From Xylanimonas allomyrinae (GTDB lineage: Bacteria > Actinomycetota > Actinomycetes > Actinomycetales > Cellulomonadaceae), in assembly GCF_004135345.1 (NCBI RefSeq), contig NZ_CP035495.1, positions 1,550,001-1,614,000 of the forward strand: 64,000 nt of DNA. The letters are read 5' to 3'. Within the stretch, counting starts at the first letter, position 1. Each line of letters opens with the position of its first letter. Under the pieces are notes generated by a model that worked only from the letters and a program-made list of their open reading frames with translations, searched no databases and had not been told where the DNA came from. Of the stretch, positions 8,610-19,029 are shown in pieces. The position numbers and the translations under genes were made by a program.

Positions 8610-8615
8610 TATCGT
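8610..8615 (+). promoter_or_regulatory. -10 box TATCGT, leaderless DUF4870 gene
   Basis: TATCGT ends 7 nt before the GTG at 8623, with no ribosome site, indicating a leaderless transcript. Confidence 0.6.
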
Positions 8616-8622
8616 TGTCCGG

Positions 8623-9003
8623 GTGAGCACCCCCGTGCACTACCCGCCGCCGCCCCTGCCCGAGCACGAGGCACGCAACTGGGCGATGGCCGCCCACCTC
8701 TCGCCTCTCGTGATCGCCCTCCTGAGCGGCGGCATCCTCGCCGCGATCGCTCCGCTCGTCATCTGGCTGCTCTACCGCCAGCGCAGCTGGCTCGTCGACG
8801 ACCAGGCCAAAGAGGCGCTCAACTTCCAGATCACGCTGGCCATCGCCTACGTCGTCGGCCTGGTCACGCTGGTGTTCCTCGTCGGGGTGCTCATCTGGGC
8901 GGCAGCGTTCGTGCTGGCGATCGTCTTCGCCATCCAGGGTTCCGTCGCGGCATCCCGGGGCGAGCGCTACCGCTACCCGATCTCGATCCGTTTCGTGCGT
9001 TGA
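8623..9003 (+). CDS. DUF4870 domain-containing membrane protein
   Basis: A 126-residue protein with a short Pro-rich start (TPVHYPPPPLPEHEARNW) and the DUF4870/Tic20-like core: hydrophobic segment LVIALLSGGILAAIAPLVIWLLY, the conserved polar turn SWLVDDQAKEALNFQI, then two more hydrophobic segments and a basic end. These features define the family well, but its role in the membrane is not known. GTG 8623 is the natural start because a -10 box lies 7 nt upstream. It converges on hemW with only 12 nt between the stops. Confidence 0.9.
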   Translation: MSTPVHYPPPPLPEHEARNWAMAAHLSPLVIALLSGGILAAIAPLVIWLLYRQRSWLVDDQAKEALNFQITLAIAYVVGLVTLVFLVGVLIWAAAFVLAIVFAIQGSVAASRGERYRYPISIRFVR

Positions 9004-9015
9004 CGCGGAGCCGCG

Positions 9016-10280
9016 TCAGTCGGTCAGGTCCCGCACGACGGCGTCGGCCAGCAGGCGGCCGCGCAGCGTCAGCAGCGCGCGCCGCGGCTCACCGTCGGCC
9101 CCGAGCGCGGCCCGCCCGTCCAGCAGTCCGCGCGCCACGAGCCCGGCGACGGCGCTGCGGGCCGCTGGCGCGAGCCCACCGATCGGCAGACCCTCGCGCA
9201 GCCGGACGCCGAGCATGACGCGCTCCAGCTCGCCGTCGGCTCGCGTGAGCAGCTCGCGAGCCGCGCCCGGCGTGCGGCCCTCCTCCAGCAGCGCGGCGTA
9301 GCGGCGCGGGTGCTTGACGTTCCACCAGCGCACGCCGGCATGCCCCTCGGCCCCGCCCGCCGCGGCGACATAGCTGTGCGCTCCCGGACCGATGCCCCAC
9401 CAGTCGTGGCCACGCCAGTAGGCGAGGTTGTGGCGGCACTCGCGCCCCGGTACGGACCAGTTGCTCACCTCGTACCAGCGCAGCCCCGCGTCGGTCAGCA
9501 ACGCGTCGGCGAGCTCGTACTTGGTGGCCTGGTCGTCCTCGTCGGGCAGCGGCAGCACGCCGCGGCGCACCTGCGCACCCATCTTCGTGCCCGGTTCGAC
9601 GACGAGGGCGTACGCCGAGACGTGCTCGACGCCTGTCGCGAGCACGGTCTCGATCGAGGCCCGCCAGTCGTCCAGGGTCTCCCCCGGAGTTCCGTAGATC
9701 AGGTCGAGGCTCACGTCGAGCCCCGCGTCACGCGCCCAGCGCACGACCTCGGGGATGCGCCGCGGGTCGTGCGTGCGCTCGAGTGTCGCGAGCACCGACG
9801 GCACGGCCGACTGCATGCCGAACGACACGCGCGTGAAGCCCCCGTCGGCCAGCTCGCGCAGCGACTGCGGGGTGACCGAGTCGGGGTTGGCCTCCGTGGT
9901 CACCTCCGCGCCGGGGGCCAGCGCCCCCTGCGACAGGGTCTCGCGCACCCCGCGCAGGATCCGCACCAGGTCCGACGCCGGGAGCATCGTGGGCGTGCCG
10001 CCGCCGAAGAACACCGTCGAGACGGGCCGCCCGGCAAGCCCCGCACCCTCCAGCACGCGGCTCGCGAGGCCGACCTCGCGCAGCGCCGTCGTCGCGTAGG
10101 CGTGCTGCGACGCGCCGCCGCCCAGCTCGGACGCGGTGTAGGTGTTGAAGTCGCAGTACCCGCACCGCACCGAGCAGAACGGGACGTGGACGTACACGCC
10201 GAAACGCCCGCGCGGGTTGCCCGCCCACGTGGGCAGCGCACCGTCGTCGGGTACCGGGACGCCCTCGGGGAGCTGCGGCA

Positions 10281-10281
<1 letters not shown>
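9016..10281 (-). CDS. hemW: HemW-like radical SAM protein (coproporphyrinogen III oxidase-like)
   Basis: About 421 residues. The radical-SAM 4Fe-4S cluster motif is CSVRCGYC (Cys36, Cys40, Cys43) in the context YVHVPFCSVRCGYCDFNTY. Other family marks are STVFFGGGTPTML, the EANPDS segment, SFGMQS, the LIYGTPGET strand and the C-terminal HNLAYWRG...GIGPGAHSY region. HemW proteins were long annotated as oxygen-independent coproporphyrinogen III oxidase but act in haem handling or insertion. The GTG at 10281 shares one base with the lepA stop, so lepA and hemW are co-transcribed, the usual bacterial order. Confidence 0.94.
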
Positions 10282-12194
<1,913 letters not shown>

Positions 12195-12227
12195 TCTCCC
12201 ATGCTGCGCAACAGGCGTGACCGCCGA

Positions 12228-12233
12228 TAGCGT
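12228..12233 (+). promoter_or_regulatory. -10 box TAGCGT, leaderless gene at 12240
   Basis: TAGCGT ends 6 nt before the ATG at 12240 and no ribosome site is present, consistent with a leaderless mRNA. Confidence 0.6.
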
Positions 12234-12239
12234 GCTGTT

Positions 12240-12995
12240 ATGACGCCTGCAGCGCTGCTCGCGCACCTCAGCCGCCTCCAGGACGCGTTCACCACCCTCA
12301 CCGCCGCGACCGACCCCGCCACGGCGGTGCCCGGACTCGGTGGCTGGCGCGTGCGCGACCTCGTACTGCACCTGGCGGGGGTGCATCACTGGGCCGCCGG
12401 CATGGCCGTCGGCGACCCCACCCGTGACATCACCCTCGTCGCCGACCCCGGGCTGCGCCCCGGCGAGCTCGCCGCGCTCTACGCGAGCCACGCCGCCGCG
12501 CTGCGCGCGACGCTCACCGACGCCGGGCCCGACGGCCCCGCTCGCACGCTGGTGGGACGCGGGACGACGTCGTTCTGGTTCCGGCGCCAGACCCACGAGA
12601 CGCTCGTCCACCTCGGCGACCTCGCCGCGGCCCGAGCGGGTGCCTGGACTCCCGACGTGCTCGACAGCCTCGTCGCGCTCGACACCGACCTGTGGGCCGA
12701 CGGCGTGGACGAGGTCGTCACGATGTTCCAGCCCCGGCAGACGCACCTGGGGCGCACCTCGCCGCTGGAGCGGACCGTCGCGCTGTACGACATCGACTCC
12801 GGACGCACCTGGGTGCTCGGCGCGCACGAGGACGGGCGCACGCCGTCCGACCGGCCCGCCGTCACCGTGACGGGCGACGCCCGCGCGCTCGACCTGCTGC
12901 TGTGGGGCCGGGTGCCGCTCGCGGCCGGCAGCGTCGTCGTCGACGGCGACGCGGGAGCGCTGAGCGCGGCGCTCGCCGCGGGCGTCACCCCCTGA
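12240..12995 (+). CDS. Maleylpyruvate isomerase family mycothiol-dependent enzyme
   Basis: This 251-residue protein has the DinB-like four-helix N-terminal fold of the mycothiol-dependent maleylpyruvate isomerase family, followed by a C-terminal beta domain. Potential metal-binding histidines are in HLAGVHHW (around residues 42-48) and in [13 protein letters not shown] (around 117-125), in the places expected for the family. Proteins of this kind use mycothiol or are uncharacterised relatives; the real substrate here is unknown. The family is typical of mycothiol-producing actinobacteria and supports that assignment. It converges with the transglutaminase operon, 17 nt between stops. Confidence 0.87.
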   Translation: MTPAALLAHLSRLQDAFTTLTAATDPATAVPGLGGWRVRDLVLHLAGVHHWAAGMAVGDPTRDITLVADPGLRPGELAALYASHAAALRATLTDAGPDGPARTLVGRGTTSFWFRRQTHETLVHLGDLAAARAGAWTPDVLDSLVALDTDLWADGVDEVVTMFQPRQTHLGRTSPLERTVALYDIDSGRTWVLGAHEDGRTPSDRPAVTVTGDARALDLLLWGRVPLAAGSVVVDGDAGALSAALAAGVTP

Positions 12996-13012
12996 CCCGG
13001 GCCCCACGGCCC

Positions 13013-13852
13013 TCACCCGAGCCGGGTGACCTGCACCTCGACCTGCAGGACGCTGGGCCCGGGCCCGGCGTACACACCCTTGAGCGGCGGCACGTCGCCG
13101 TACTCGCGCCCGCGCGCGACCACGACGTGGTCGGTGCTCACGAACCGCCGGTTGGTGGGGTCATAGCCCGTCCACGAGCCCGTCCAGAACTCCAGCCACG
13201 CATGCGAGTCGCCGCGGACCGTCTCCCCGATCCCAGCGTCGCTCAGCGGGTGCAGGTACCCCGACACGTACCGGGCCGGGATCCCCACGCTGCGCAGGGC
13301 GCCGATCGCCAGGTGCGCCATGTCCTGGCACACGCCCTTGCGCGCGGCCCACGCCTCGGCGGCCGGGGAGTGCACGGCCGTCACGCCCGGCACGTACTCG
13401 AGCCGGTCGCGCACGGCCAGGCACACCGCCTCGGCCGCGGCCGCCGGGGCCAGGCCGCCCGCCGCCTCGAGCGCGAGCTCGGCGACGTCGTCGGGCACGT
13501 CCGTGGTGGCGGTCGGCGACAGGAACGCCGCGTGGGCGTCGAGGACGGCCTCCTCGCCCAGGTCCGCCCACGAGCGGTCGGGCGTCGGCGCCGGAGCGGG
13601 CCCCCGCTCGACGACGGACGACGCCACGATGGTCAGCCGCTCGTGGGCGCTGAGCATCTCGAACGCCGTGACCGCCGTGCCCCAGTAGTCGACGTACTCG
13701 TCGGTCCAGGTGTGCGGGTGGACGTCGACGCGGGTGCTGCGCACGTGCTGGCGCTCGTCGGCGACCGGGCGCATGCGCGCCTCGTTGTACGAGGCGCGCA
13801 CCGCACCGCCGTAGTCGAACCGGGTCGTGTGGACCACACGCAGGACGCTCAC
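13013..13852 (-). CDS. Transglutaminase-like cysteine protease family protein
   Basis: About 279 residues with the bacterial transglutaminase-like fold: an N-terminal beta domain ([26 protein letters not shown]) and the papain-like triad Cys175 ([10 protein letters not shown]), His217 ([10 protein letters not shown]) and Asp231 (YDPTNRRF). Such proteins are predicted to cleave or form amide bonds. The GTG at 13852 overlaps the alpha-E stop as GTGA, making it the third gene of a tightly coupled operon with the alpha-E and ATP-grasp genes. That trio is a recurring bacterial cluster predicted to be involved in amide-bond chemistry or peptide tagging. Confidence 0.93.
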   Translation of the reverse strand: MSVLRVVHTTRFDYGGAVRASYNEARMRPVADERQHVRSTRVDVHPHTWTDEYVDYWGTAVTAFEMLSAHERLTIVASSVVERGPAPAPTPDRSWADLGEEAVLDAHAAFLSPTATTDVPDDVAELALEAAGGLAPAAAAEAVCLAVRDRLEYVPGVTAVHSPAAEAWAARKGVCQDMAHLAIGALRSVGIPARYVSGYLHPLSDAGIGETVRGDSHAWLEFWTGSWTGYDPTNRRFVSTDHVVVARGREYGDVPPLKGVYAGPGPSVLQVEVQVTRLG

Positions 13853-14781
13853 AGTGCCTCCCCCACCCAGGCCGTCGTCGCCGCGGCCGGGAAGTACCTC
13901 GCCTTGACGGCGTCGCTCGCCTGCGAGCACGCCAGCTGGACGCGCTCGAGCACCTCGGGCAGCTCGTCGAGCAAGAGCTCGAGCCGTGCGTACTCCAGCT
14001 CGGTGCGCACGATGCCGAGCTCGCGCCTCGCCTCGTCCCCCGCGCCTCGCGACGGTTCGGAGGGGCCGAGGTCGCGCAGCGCGGCGTCGGCCTGCGTGAG
14101 TGCCGCGACGATCGAGCGCGGGAACAGCGGGTCGCGCAGCAGGAATCCCGCCGCACGGTCGTCGTCGGCTCGCCCGCGGTGGGCGCGCAGGTAGGCCTCG
14201 TGCGCGCCGCACGAGCGCAGCAGCGTGGTCCAGCCCGGGCCTGCCGCGCCCAGGCGTGCGTGGGTGGCGACGAGGCGAGCCGTCATGTCGGCCCGCTCGA
14301 TCGACCGGCCCAGGATCATGAAGTGCCACGTCGCGTCGCGGCTCGTGGCCGAGTCCATGATCCCCGCGACGACGGCGGCGCGCTGGCGCACCCACTGGAA
14401 GAAGTCGTGCGGGATCAAGGACAGCGCCATCGTCGAGACCTCGTTGCGGGTCGTGTTCAGGCACTCCCACAGCTCGGTCGAGACGATCTCGCGTGCCCGC
14501 CGCGCGTTCTCCCTGGCCGAGACGAGCGATCCGGTGATCGACGACGGGTTTGCGCGGTCGCGCGACAGCAGCCGCACCACCAGGTCGCGGTCCACGATCT
14601 CCTCCGACGGCGGCGCCGGGTGGTCCATGATCGCCAGCAGCGACCGGCACGCGAGCTGCTCGTCGGCGAACGGGTCCTCCGAGAGCCGCTGGACGTGGAC
14701 GTCGAGGATGCGCGCCGTGACGTCGGCCCGTTCGACGTAACGGCCGATCCAGAACAGCGACTCGGCGATGCGGCTCAGCAC
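13849..14781 (-). CDS. Alpha-E domain-containing protein
   Basis: A 310-residue, almost entirely helical protein. It opens with the family pattern LSRIAESLFWIGRYVERADVTARILDVH and has the second hallmark WHFMILGRSIERADMTARLV in the centre. The family is always found next to circularly permuted ATP-grasp proteins and is thought to be their partner, but no biochemical function is established. GTG 14781 overlaps the end of the ATP-grasp gene by 7 nt and its stop overlaps the transglutaminase start, so the three products are probably made in fixed ratio. Confidence 0.93.
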   Translation of the reverse strand: MLSRIAESLFWIGRYVERADVTARILDVHVQRLSEDPFADEQLACRSLLAIMDHPAPPSEEIVDRDLVVRLLSRDRANPSSITGSLVSARENARRAREIVSTELWECLNTTRNEVSTMALSLIPHDFFQWVRQRAAVVAGIMDSATSRDATWHFMILGRSIERADMTARLVATHARLGAAGPGWTTLLRSCGAHEAYLRAHRGRADDDRAAGFLLRDPLFPRSIVAALTQADAALRDLGPSEPSRGAGDEARRELGIVRTELEYARLELLLDELPEVLERVQLACSQASDAVKARYFPAAATTAWVGEAL

Positions 14782-16385
14782 GTGACGGCTCCCGATGGTT
14801 CGAAGAAGGACTGTTGCTGTTGTTGCTGCTGCTGGCTCGACCGCAGGTCCGCCGGGTTGGTCGTCAGCGGCACCCCGGCCGCCGTCGCACCCGCGGGGTG
14901 AGCCGGCCTGCCCGTCGGCGTCGCGGCCTCGGCCTCGGCGCGGCGCGTGCGCGGACGGCCCTCGACCACCCAGGTGTCCTTCGAGCCGCCCCCCTGCGAG
15001 CTGTTGACGACGAGCTGCCCCTCGGGCAGCGCGACGCGCGTCAGTCCACCCGGCAGCACCCACACGTCGTCGCCGTCGTTGACCGCGAACGGCCGCAGGT
15101 CGATGTGGCGCGGGCGGAACCCGCCGTCGACGAACGTCGGCGCCGTCGAGAGCTGGACGACCGGCTGCGCGATCCAGCCGCGCGGGTCGGCGACCAGGCG
15201 CGTGCGCAGCTCGTCGAGCTCGGCCCTGCTCGCCGCCGGGCCGACGACGATGCCCTTGCCGCCCGAGCCGTCGACCGGCTTGACGACCAGCTCGTCGAGG
15301 CGGTCGAGCACCTCCGCGAGCGCCTCCGGCTCCTGGAGCCGCCAGGTGTCCACGTTCTTCAGGACGGGCTCCTCCCCGAGGTAGTACCGCACGAGGTCGG
15401 GCACGTAGGTGTAGACGAGCTTGTCGTCCGCGACGCCGTTGCCGATCGCGTTGGCGAGCGTGACCTGCCCGCGCCGTGCGCAGCCGACCAGGCCGGGCAC
15501 GCCCAGCACGGAGTCGGCCCGGAACTGCACGGGGTCGAGGAAGTCGTCGTCGACCCGGCGGTAGATGACGTCGACGCGGCGCGGCCCCTGCGTGGTCCGC
15601 ATGAACACGTGCCCGGACGCGCAGAACAGGTCGCGCCCCTCGACGAGCTCGACGCCCATGAGCCGCGCGAGCAGCGCGTGCTCGTAGTAGGCCGAGTTGT
15701 AGACGCCCGGGGTGAGCACGACGACGGTCGGGTCCGGCACGCCCTCGGGTGCCGCCGCCACCAGCGCGGCCAGGAGCCGCTGCGGGTAGTCGACCACGGG
15801 CCGCACCCGCATCGAGGAGAAGAGCTCGGGGAAGGAGCGCACCATGGCCTGCCGGTTGGACACGACGTAGCTGACGCCCGACGGGACGCGCACGTTGTCC
15901 TCCAGCACGCGGAACTCGCCGGACTCGTCGCGAACGATATCGATGCCCGCGACGTGGCACCGCACACCGTTCGGAGGCTCGATGCCGTGCGCGGCCCGCT
16001 TGAACTCCGCGCTCGACAGGATCAGCCGCAGGGGCACCACGCCGTCCTGGACCGCCTGCTGGGGGCCGTACACGTCAGCCAGGAACGCCTCCAGCGCCCG
16101 CACCCGCTGGGCGACGCCGCGGGCCACGACATCCCACTCGGCAGGCTCGACGACGCGCGGGACGACGTCGAGCGGGAAGGGCCGCTCCTCTCCCGCGAAG
16201 TCGAAGGTCACGCCCTGGGCGAGATAGGAGCGGGCGAGGGCGTCCGCGCGTGCGGCGACCTCGGAGGCCGTCAGGCTGGCCAGGGTGCCGTGCACGGGCG
16301 CATAGCGCGGGCGCACGCCACGGTCACGGTCGAGCATCTCGTCATATGCCGCGCCGAGTGCGTAATCGTCGAACAGGTCCGCCAT
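14775..16385 (-). CDS. Circularly permuted type 2 ATP-grasp protein
   Basis: About 536 residues. The family pattern includes FPLDVVPRVVEPAEWD, the nucleotide/metal region EFRVLEDNVRVPSGVSYVVSNR and the ATP-grasp lysine/glycine loop ELVVKPVDGSGGKGIVVGP. These enzymes are predicted amide ligases that activate a carboxylate with ATP. The ATG at 16385 (MADLFDDYALG) has TACCGT 6 nt upstream. The C-terminal ~60 residues are unusual: low-complexity and ending in a run of eight glutamines before the stop. Usual family members end soon after the VNSSQGGGSKDTWV segment, so this tail is an extension of unknown use. First gene of the three-gene operon. Confidence 0.94.
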   Translation of the reverse strand: MADLFDDYALGAAYDEMLDRDRGVRPRYAPVHGTLASLTASEVAARADALARSYLAQGVTFDFAGEERPFPLDVVPRVVEPAEWDVVARGVAQRVRALEAFLADVYGPQQAVQDGVVPLRLILSSAEFKRAAHGIEPPNGVRCHVAGIDIVRDESGEFRVLEDNVRVPSGVSYVVSNRQAMVRSFPELFSSMRVRPVVDYPQRLLAALVAAAPEGVPDPTVVVLTPGVYNSAYYEHALLARLMGVELVEGRDLFCASGHVFMRTTQGPRRVDVIYRRVDDDFLDPVQFRADSVLGVPGLVGCARRGQVTLANAIGNGVADDKLVYTYVPDLVRYYLGEEPVLKNVDTWRLQEPEALAEVLDRLDELVVKPVDGSGGKGIVVGPAASRAELDELRTRLVADPRGWIAQPVVQLSTAPTFVDGGFRPRHIDLRPFAVNDGDDVWVLPGGLTRVALPEGQLVVNSSQGGGSKDTWVVEGRPRTRRAEAEAATPTGRPAHPAGATAAGVPLTTNPADLRSSQQQQQQQQSFFEPSGAVTC

Positions 16386-16391
16386 GGGCGC

Positions 16392-16397
16392 ACGGTA
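16392..16397 (-). promoter_or_regulatory. -10 box TACCGT, leaderless ATP-grasp gene
   Basis: On the minus strand TACCGT (16397 to 16392) ends 6 nt before the ATG at 16385; no ribosome site is seen. Confidence 0.6.
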
Positions 16398-16524
16398 CGG
16401 CGCGTTCTGTGGCCTGTGGGTTCCGTCCATGTTTCGAGAAGATGACGACACGGCGCCAGGTGCCGTCCACCGCCGTGCCCCGGCGGAACTTCGAGACGCG
16501 CCGTCGCGCAACCGGCCGCGGCCG

Positions 16525-16530
16525 TAGTCT
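16525..16530 (+). promoter_or_regulatory. -10 box TAGTCT, leaderless MazF-like gene
   Basis: TAGTCT ends 7 nt before the GTG at 16538; leaderless arrangement. Confidence 0.6.
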
Positions 16531-16537
16531 GGGCGCC

Positions 16538-17152
16538 GTGGCGAACAGATGGGTCAACGTGCTGGTGGACGTCGCGCGCGCTGCGCTGTCGGGCAGCCGT
16601 AAGCGCACGCCCACCGCGGGGCGCGGCGCCGGCGTGGCCGCCCGGCCCGCCCGCGACGGCGGCACGCCCGGCGGTCGCACCGCACGGCCTTCCGCGACGA
16701 CGACGCGGCCCAGGCCCACGTCGTCCGGCACCGCCGCGGCGGGCACCGCCTACCCCGGCGACTACCTCGGGACGGTGCGCGCGCAGTACGCGCCCCGCCT
16801 CGACGGAGCGCCCGACCCGGGCGAGATCGTGTGGACCCGCGTGCCGTTCGAGGAGGATCCGGCCCAGGGCAAGGACCGGCCGGTGCTGCTGGTCGGCCGC
16901 GACGGGAGCTGGCTGCTCGCGCTCCAGCTCACGTCGAAGGACCACGACCGCGACGCCGCGCAGGAGGCCCGCGCGGGCAGGCTCTGGATGGACATCGGCA
17001 CCGGCGCCTGGGACACGCAGGGGCGACCCTCCGAGGTCCGGCTCAACCGGGTGATCCGGATCGACCCCGTGGCGGTGCGCCGCATCGGCGCGGTGCTGCC
17101 CGAGCCGGTGTTCCGGCGCGTCGTCGCCGCGATGAACGACGCGCTGGGCTGA
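16538..17152 (+). CDS. PemK/MazF-like domain protein with basic N-terminal extension
   Basis: A 204-residue protein. The C-terminal ~110 residues show the PemK/MazF fold pattern: PGEIVWTRVPFEEDPAQGKDRPVLLVGRD, then LLALQLTSKDHDRD and GRPSEVRLNRVIRIDPVAVRRIGAVLP. MazF proteins are mRNA endonucleases, but no antitoxin gene is adjacent and the first ~75 residues are a basic, Ala/Thr/Arg-rich extension not found in classical toxins. It may be a solo housekeeping relative common in actinobacteria rather than an active toxin. It converges on the FUSC gene with a 2-nt gap. Confidence 0.8.
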   Translation: MANRWVNVLVDVARAALSGSRKRTPTAGRGAGVAARPARDGGTPGGRTARPSATTTRPRPTSSGTAAAGTAYPGDYLGTVRAQYAPRLDGAPDPGEIVWTRVPFEEDPAQGKDRPVLLVGRDGSWLLALQLTSKDHDRDAAQEARAGRLWMDIGTGAWDTQGRPSEVRLNRVIRIDPVAVRRIGAVLPEPVFRRVVAAMNDALG

Positions 17153-17154
17153 CG

Positions 17155-18512
17155 TCAGCCCAGCGCGCGGGCCGCGGCGTCCACGGCCGCACAGCGACGC
17201 CGCAACGAGGCCGAGCCGGCCCGCTCCGGCACGGCGAGCACGTCGCGTGCGAGGGCGTGGGCGTCGTCGACCACGGTGGCGAGCCGCCGGGCGCGGCCGA
17301 CGCCGAGGATGCGGGCCGCCCGCACGGTGCCGTCGAGCAGTTCCAGCTCGCCGTCGGCTGCCGCGAGCCGCTGCGCGGGCTGCGCCGACGCCTCCCCCGC
17401 GCGGCGGCGGCGAGCACCTCGCGCGCCGCTGCGGCCAGGCGCGCCACGCGCGACCGGGTCACGTCGCAGGTCCGCACCGGCAGCACGATCCAGGCACAGG
17501 CAACGGCGACGACACCGCCGAGCACGACGCCCAGCAGGCGCTGCTGCAGCAGGTGCGGGCCGGCCTGCCCGAGGAAGCCGTAGAACAGGCTGAGCGCGGC
17601 CGTGACGCCGAACGCCCAGAACACGTGCCCGTGCGGGCGCAGGGCCGCGGCGAGCGCGAGGATCGCGAAGAGCAGGGCGAGGGCCGTGCGGTCCCCCGCC
17701 GTGGTCCCCAGGAGGGTCGCGACGGCCGTCCCGGCCAGCGCACCGGCGACGCGCTGCACACCCTTCCAGAGCACATCGCCGCGACCCCGGTTGGCGCTGT
17801 GGACGATGAGCGCGGTCATCACCGGCCACACGACGTGCGCCGGGTCCACCCACTGCGCGGCCGCGAACGCGACGGCGACCGCGACACCGGCCTGGACGGC
17901 CAGACGCGTGCTCGCTCGCGGCGTGCGGGCCGGCCTGCGCGGGGCCGACCGCTGCGAGGTCGGCCGTGCGCTGGTCGGCCGTGCGCTGGTCGCCGGCGGG
18001 CGCAGGCTCCGCACGGCCAGCGTCCATGCGAGGGCGACGCCCGCTGCGACCAGCGCCCAGCCCAGGAACGACGAGGAGGGCTCGAGCGCGGCCGAGACCA
18101 CCAGGACGGCCGCGAGCGGCAGGGTCGTCGCCGCCCCCGCCGCCTGCCACACCGCACCGAACCTCCGCAGCCAGACCGGTACCGCCACCGCGAGCGCGAA
18201 CAGCCCGGCGCCGACGGCGCGCGCGCGTCCGCCGTCGGCCAGCAGGATGCCGCAGCAGACGGCCACGGCCACGCCGAGGCCGAACGACGCGACCGCCAGG
18301 GGCAGAGCCCGCCCGCGTGCGGGGCCGAGGCCCCTGGGCAGCGAGAACGCGAGCACGACGGCGAACACGACCGCGCCGCGAGGCGGTGCCCACCACGTTC
18401 CGAGCTGGAGCATGGACCACAGGGTGGGCAGGACGACGACCATCGTTCCGACTGCCAGCGTCGCGCTCTCGCGGATCGGCCGGACGGGACGGGTCGGGGC
18501 TGTGGTGGTCAT
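17155..18512 (-). pseudogene. FUSC-family membrane transporter (single-base frameshift)
   Basis: From ATG 18512 the gene encodes a polytopic protein with two sets of hydrophobic helices flanking a charged linker (RPTSARPTSQRSAPRRPAR). The second set (WPVMTALIVHSANRGRGDVLWKGVQRVAGALAGTAVATLLG) is the FUSC signature seen in aromatic-acid and related exporters. The frame breaks at the C5 run 17394-17398. Adding one base there restores a sensible soluble C-terminus (GEASAQPAQRLAAADGELELLDG to AAARALG) that stops at 17155, next to the convergent gene. Without it translation runs into random sequence. A ribosome site, GGAGG, lies 10 nt upstream of the start. It is divergent from marR, so that regulator may control it. 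Confidence 0.82.
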
Positions 18513-18566
18513 GCGTCCGTGCCTCCGCGTGGTGGACCGGCGGTGCCCGCGCGCCGTCGAGATACT

Positions 18567-18585
18567 AAGTGATAGCGTAATACTT
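18567..18585. promoter_or_regulatory. Candidate MarR operator overlapping the marR -10 box
   Basis: AAGTGATAGCGTAATACTT is a 19-bp partial dyad with symmetric elements AAGT..TA...TA..ACTT (6 of 9 pairs). It covers the marR -10 box and ends next to the marR start, and it is the most AT-rich stretch of the region. Its size fits a MarR dimer site and would allow autoregulation and control of the divergent FUSC gene. Binding is inferred only. Confidence 0.5.
18573..18578 (+). promoter_or_regulatory. -10 box TAGCGT, leaderless marR
   Basis: TAGCGT ends 7 nt before the GTG at 18586, inside the candidate operator. An overlapping TAATAC (18578-18583) is a less well placed alternative. Confidence 0.5.
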
Positions 18586-19029
18586 GTGGATGCGCGAACC
18601 AGCCCTGGCGACGTCGCCCCGCTCGTACGGTTCGCCGTCCTGCGGACGGCGCGACGACTGCGAGCCGCGCGCGACCGCTCCGCGCTGAGCACCAACAAGA
18701 TCGCGATCCTCGGCCACCTCGCGCGCAACGACGCGAGCACGCCGTCGCGCATCAGCGCCGAGGAATGGCAGCAACCGCAGTCCCTGACCCGCCCCCTCGC
18801 CGAGCTCGAGGCCGACGGCCTCATCGCACGCTCGGCCGACCCCGCGGACGGCAGGCGCAGCGTGCTGCGGCTGACGCCCGCGGGCCGCAGCGCGTTCGAC
18901 GCCGACATGCGCGCCCGCGACGAGTGGCTGCGCGGCGCGCTCGCGCACCTCGACACCGACGACCTCCGCACGCTCGCCGAAGCCGCCGAGATCCTCGGCC
19001 GGCTCGAAGGAGACGATCCCCGTGACTGA
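18586..19029 (+). CDS. MarR-family transcriptional regulator
   Basis: A 147-residue winged-helix protein. Helical N-terminus (LVRFAVLRTARRLRAARD), DNA-recognition region (TPSRISAEEWQQPQSLTRPLAELEADGLIARS) and wing (DPADGRRSVLRLTPAGR) match MarR. These repressors usually respond to phenolic or other small ligands and control an adjacent transporter, here the divergent FUSC gene. GTG 18586 is supported by the -10 box 7 nt upstream. Its stop overlaps the GH13 gene start by 8 nt, so the two are co-transcribed, an odd pairing. Confidence 0.87.
   Translation: MDARTSPGDVAPLVRFAVLRTARRLRAARDRSALSTNKIAILGHLARNDASTPSRISAEEWQQPQSLTRPLAELEADGLIARSADPADGRRSVLRLTPAGRSAFDADMRARDEWLRGALAHLDTDDLRTLAEAAEILGRLEGDDPRD

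Noticed and set aside
14814-14840. Possible regulatory CAG-type microsatellite
   Set aside because: It is the in-frame glutamine run at the end of the ATP-grasp gene; noted there as a protein feature.
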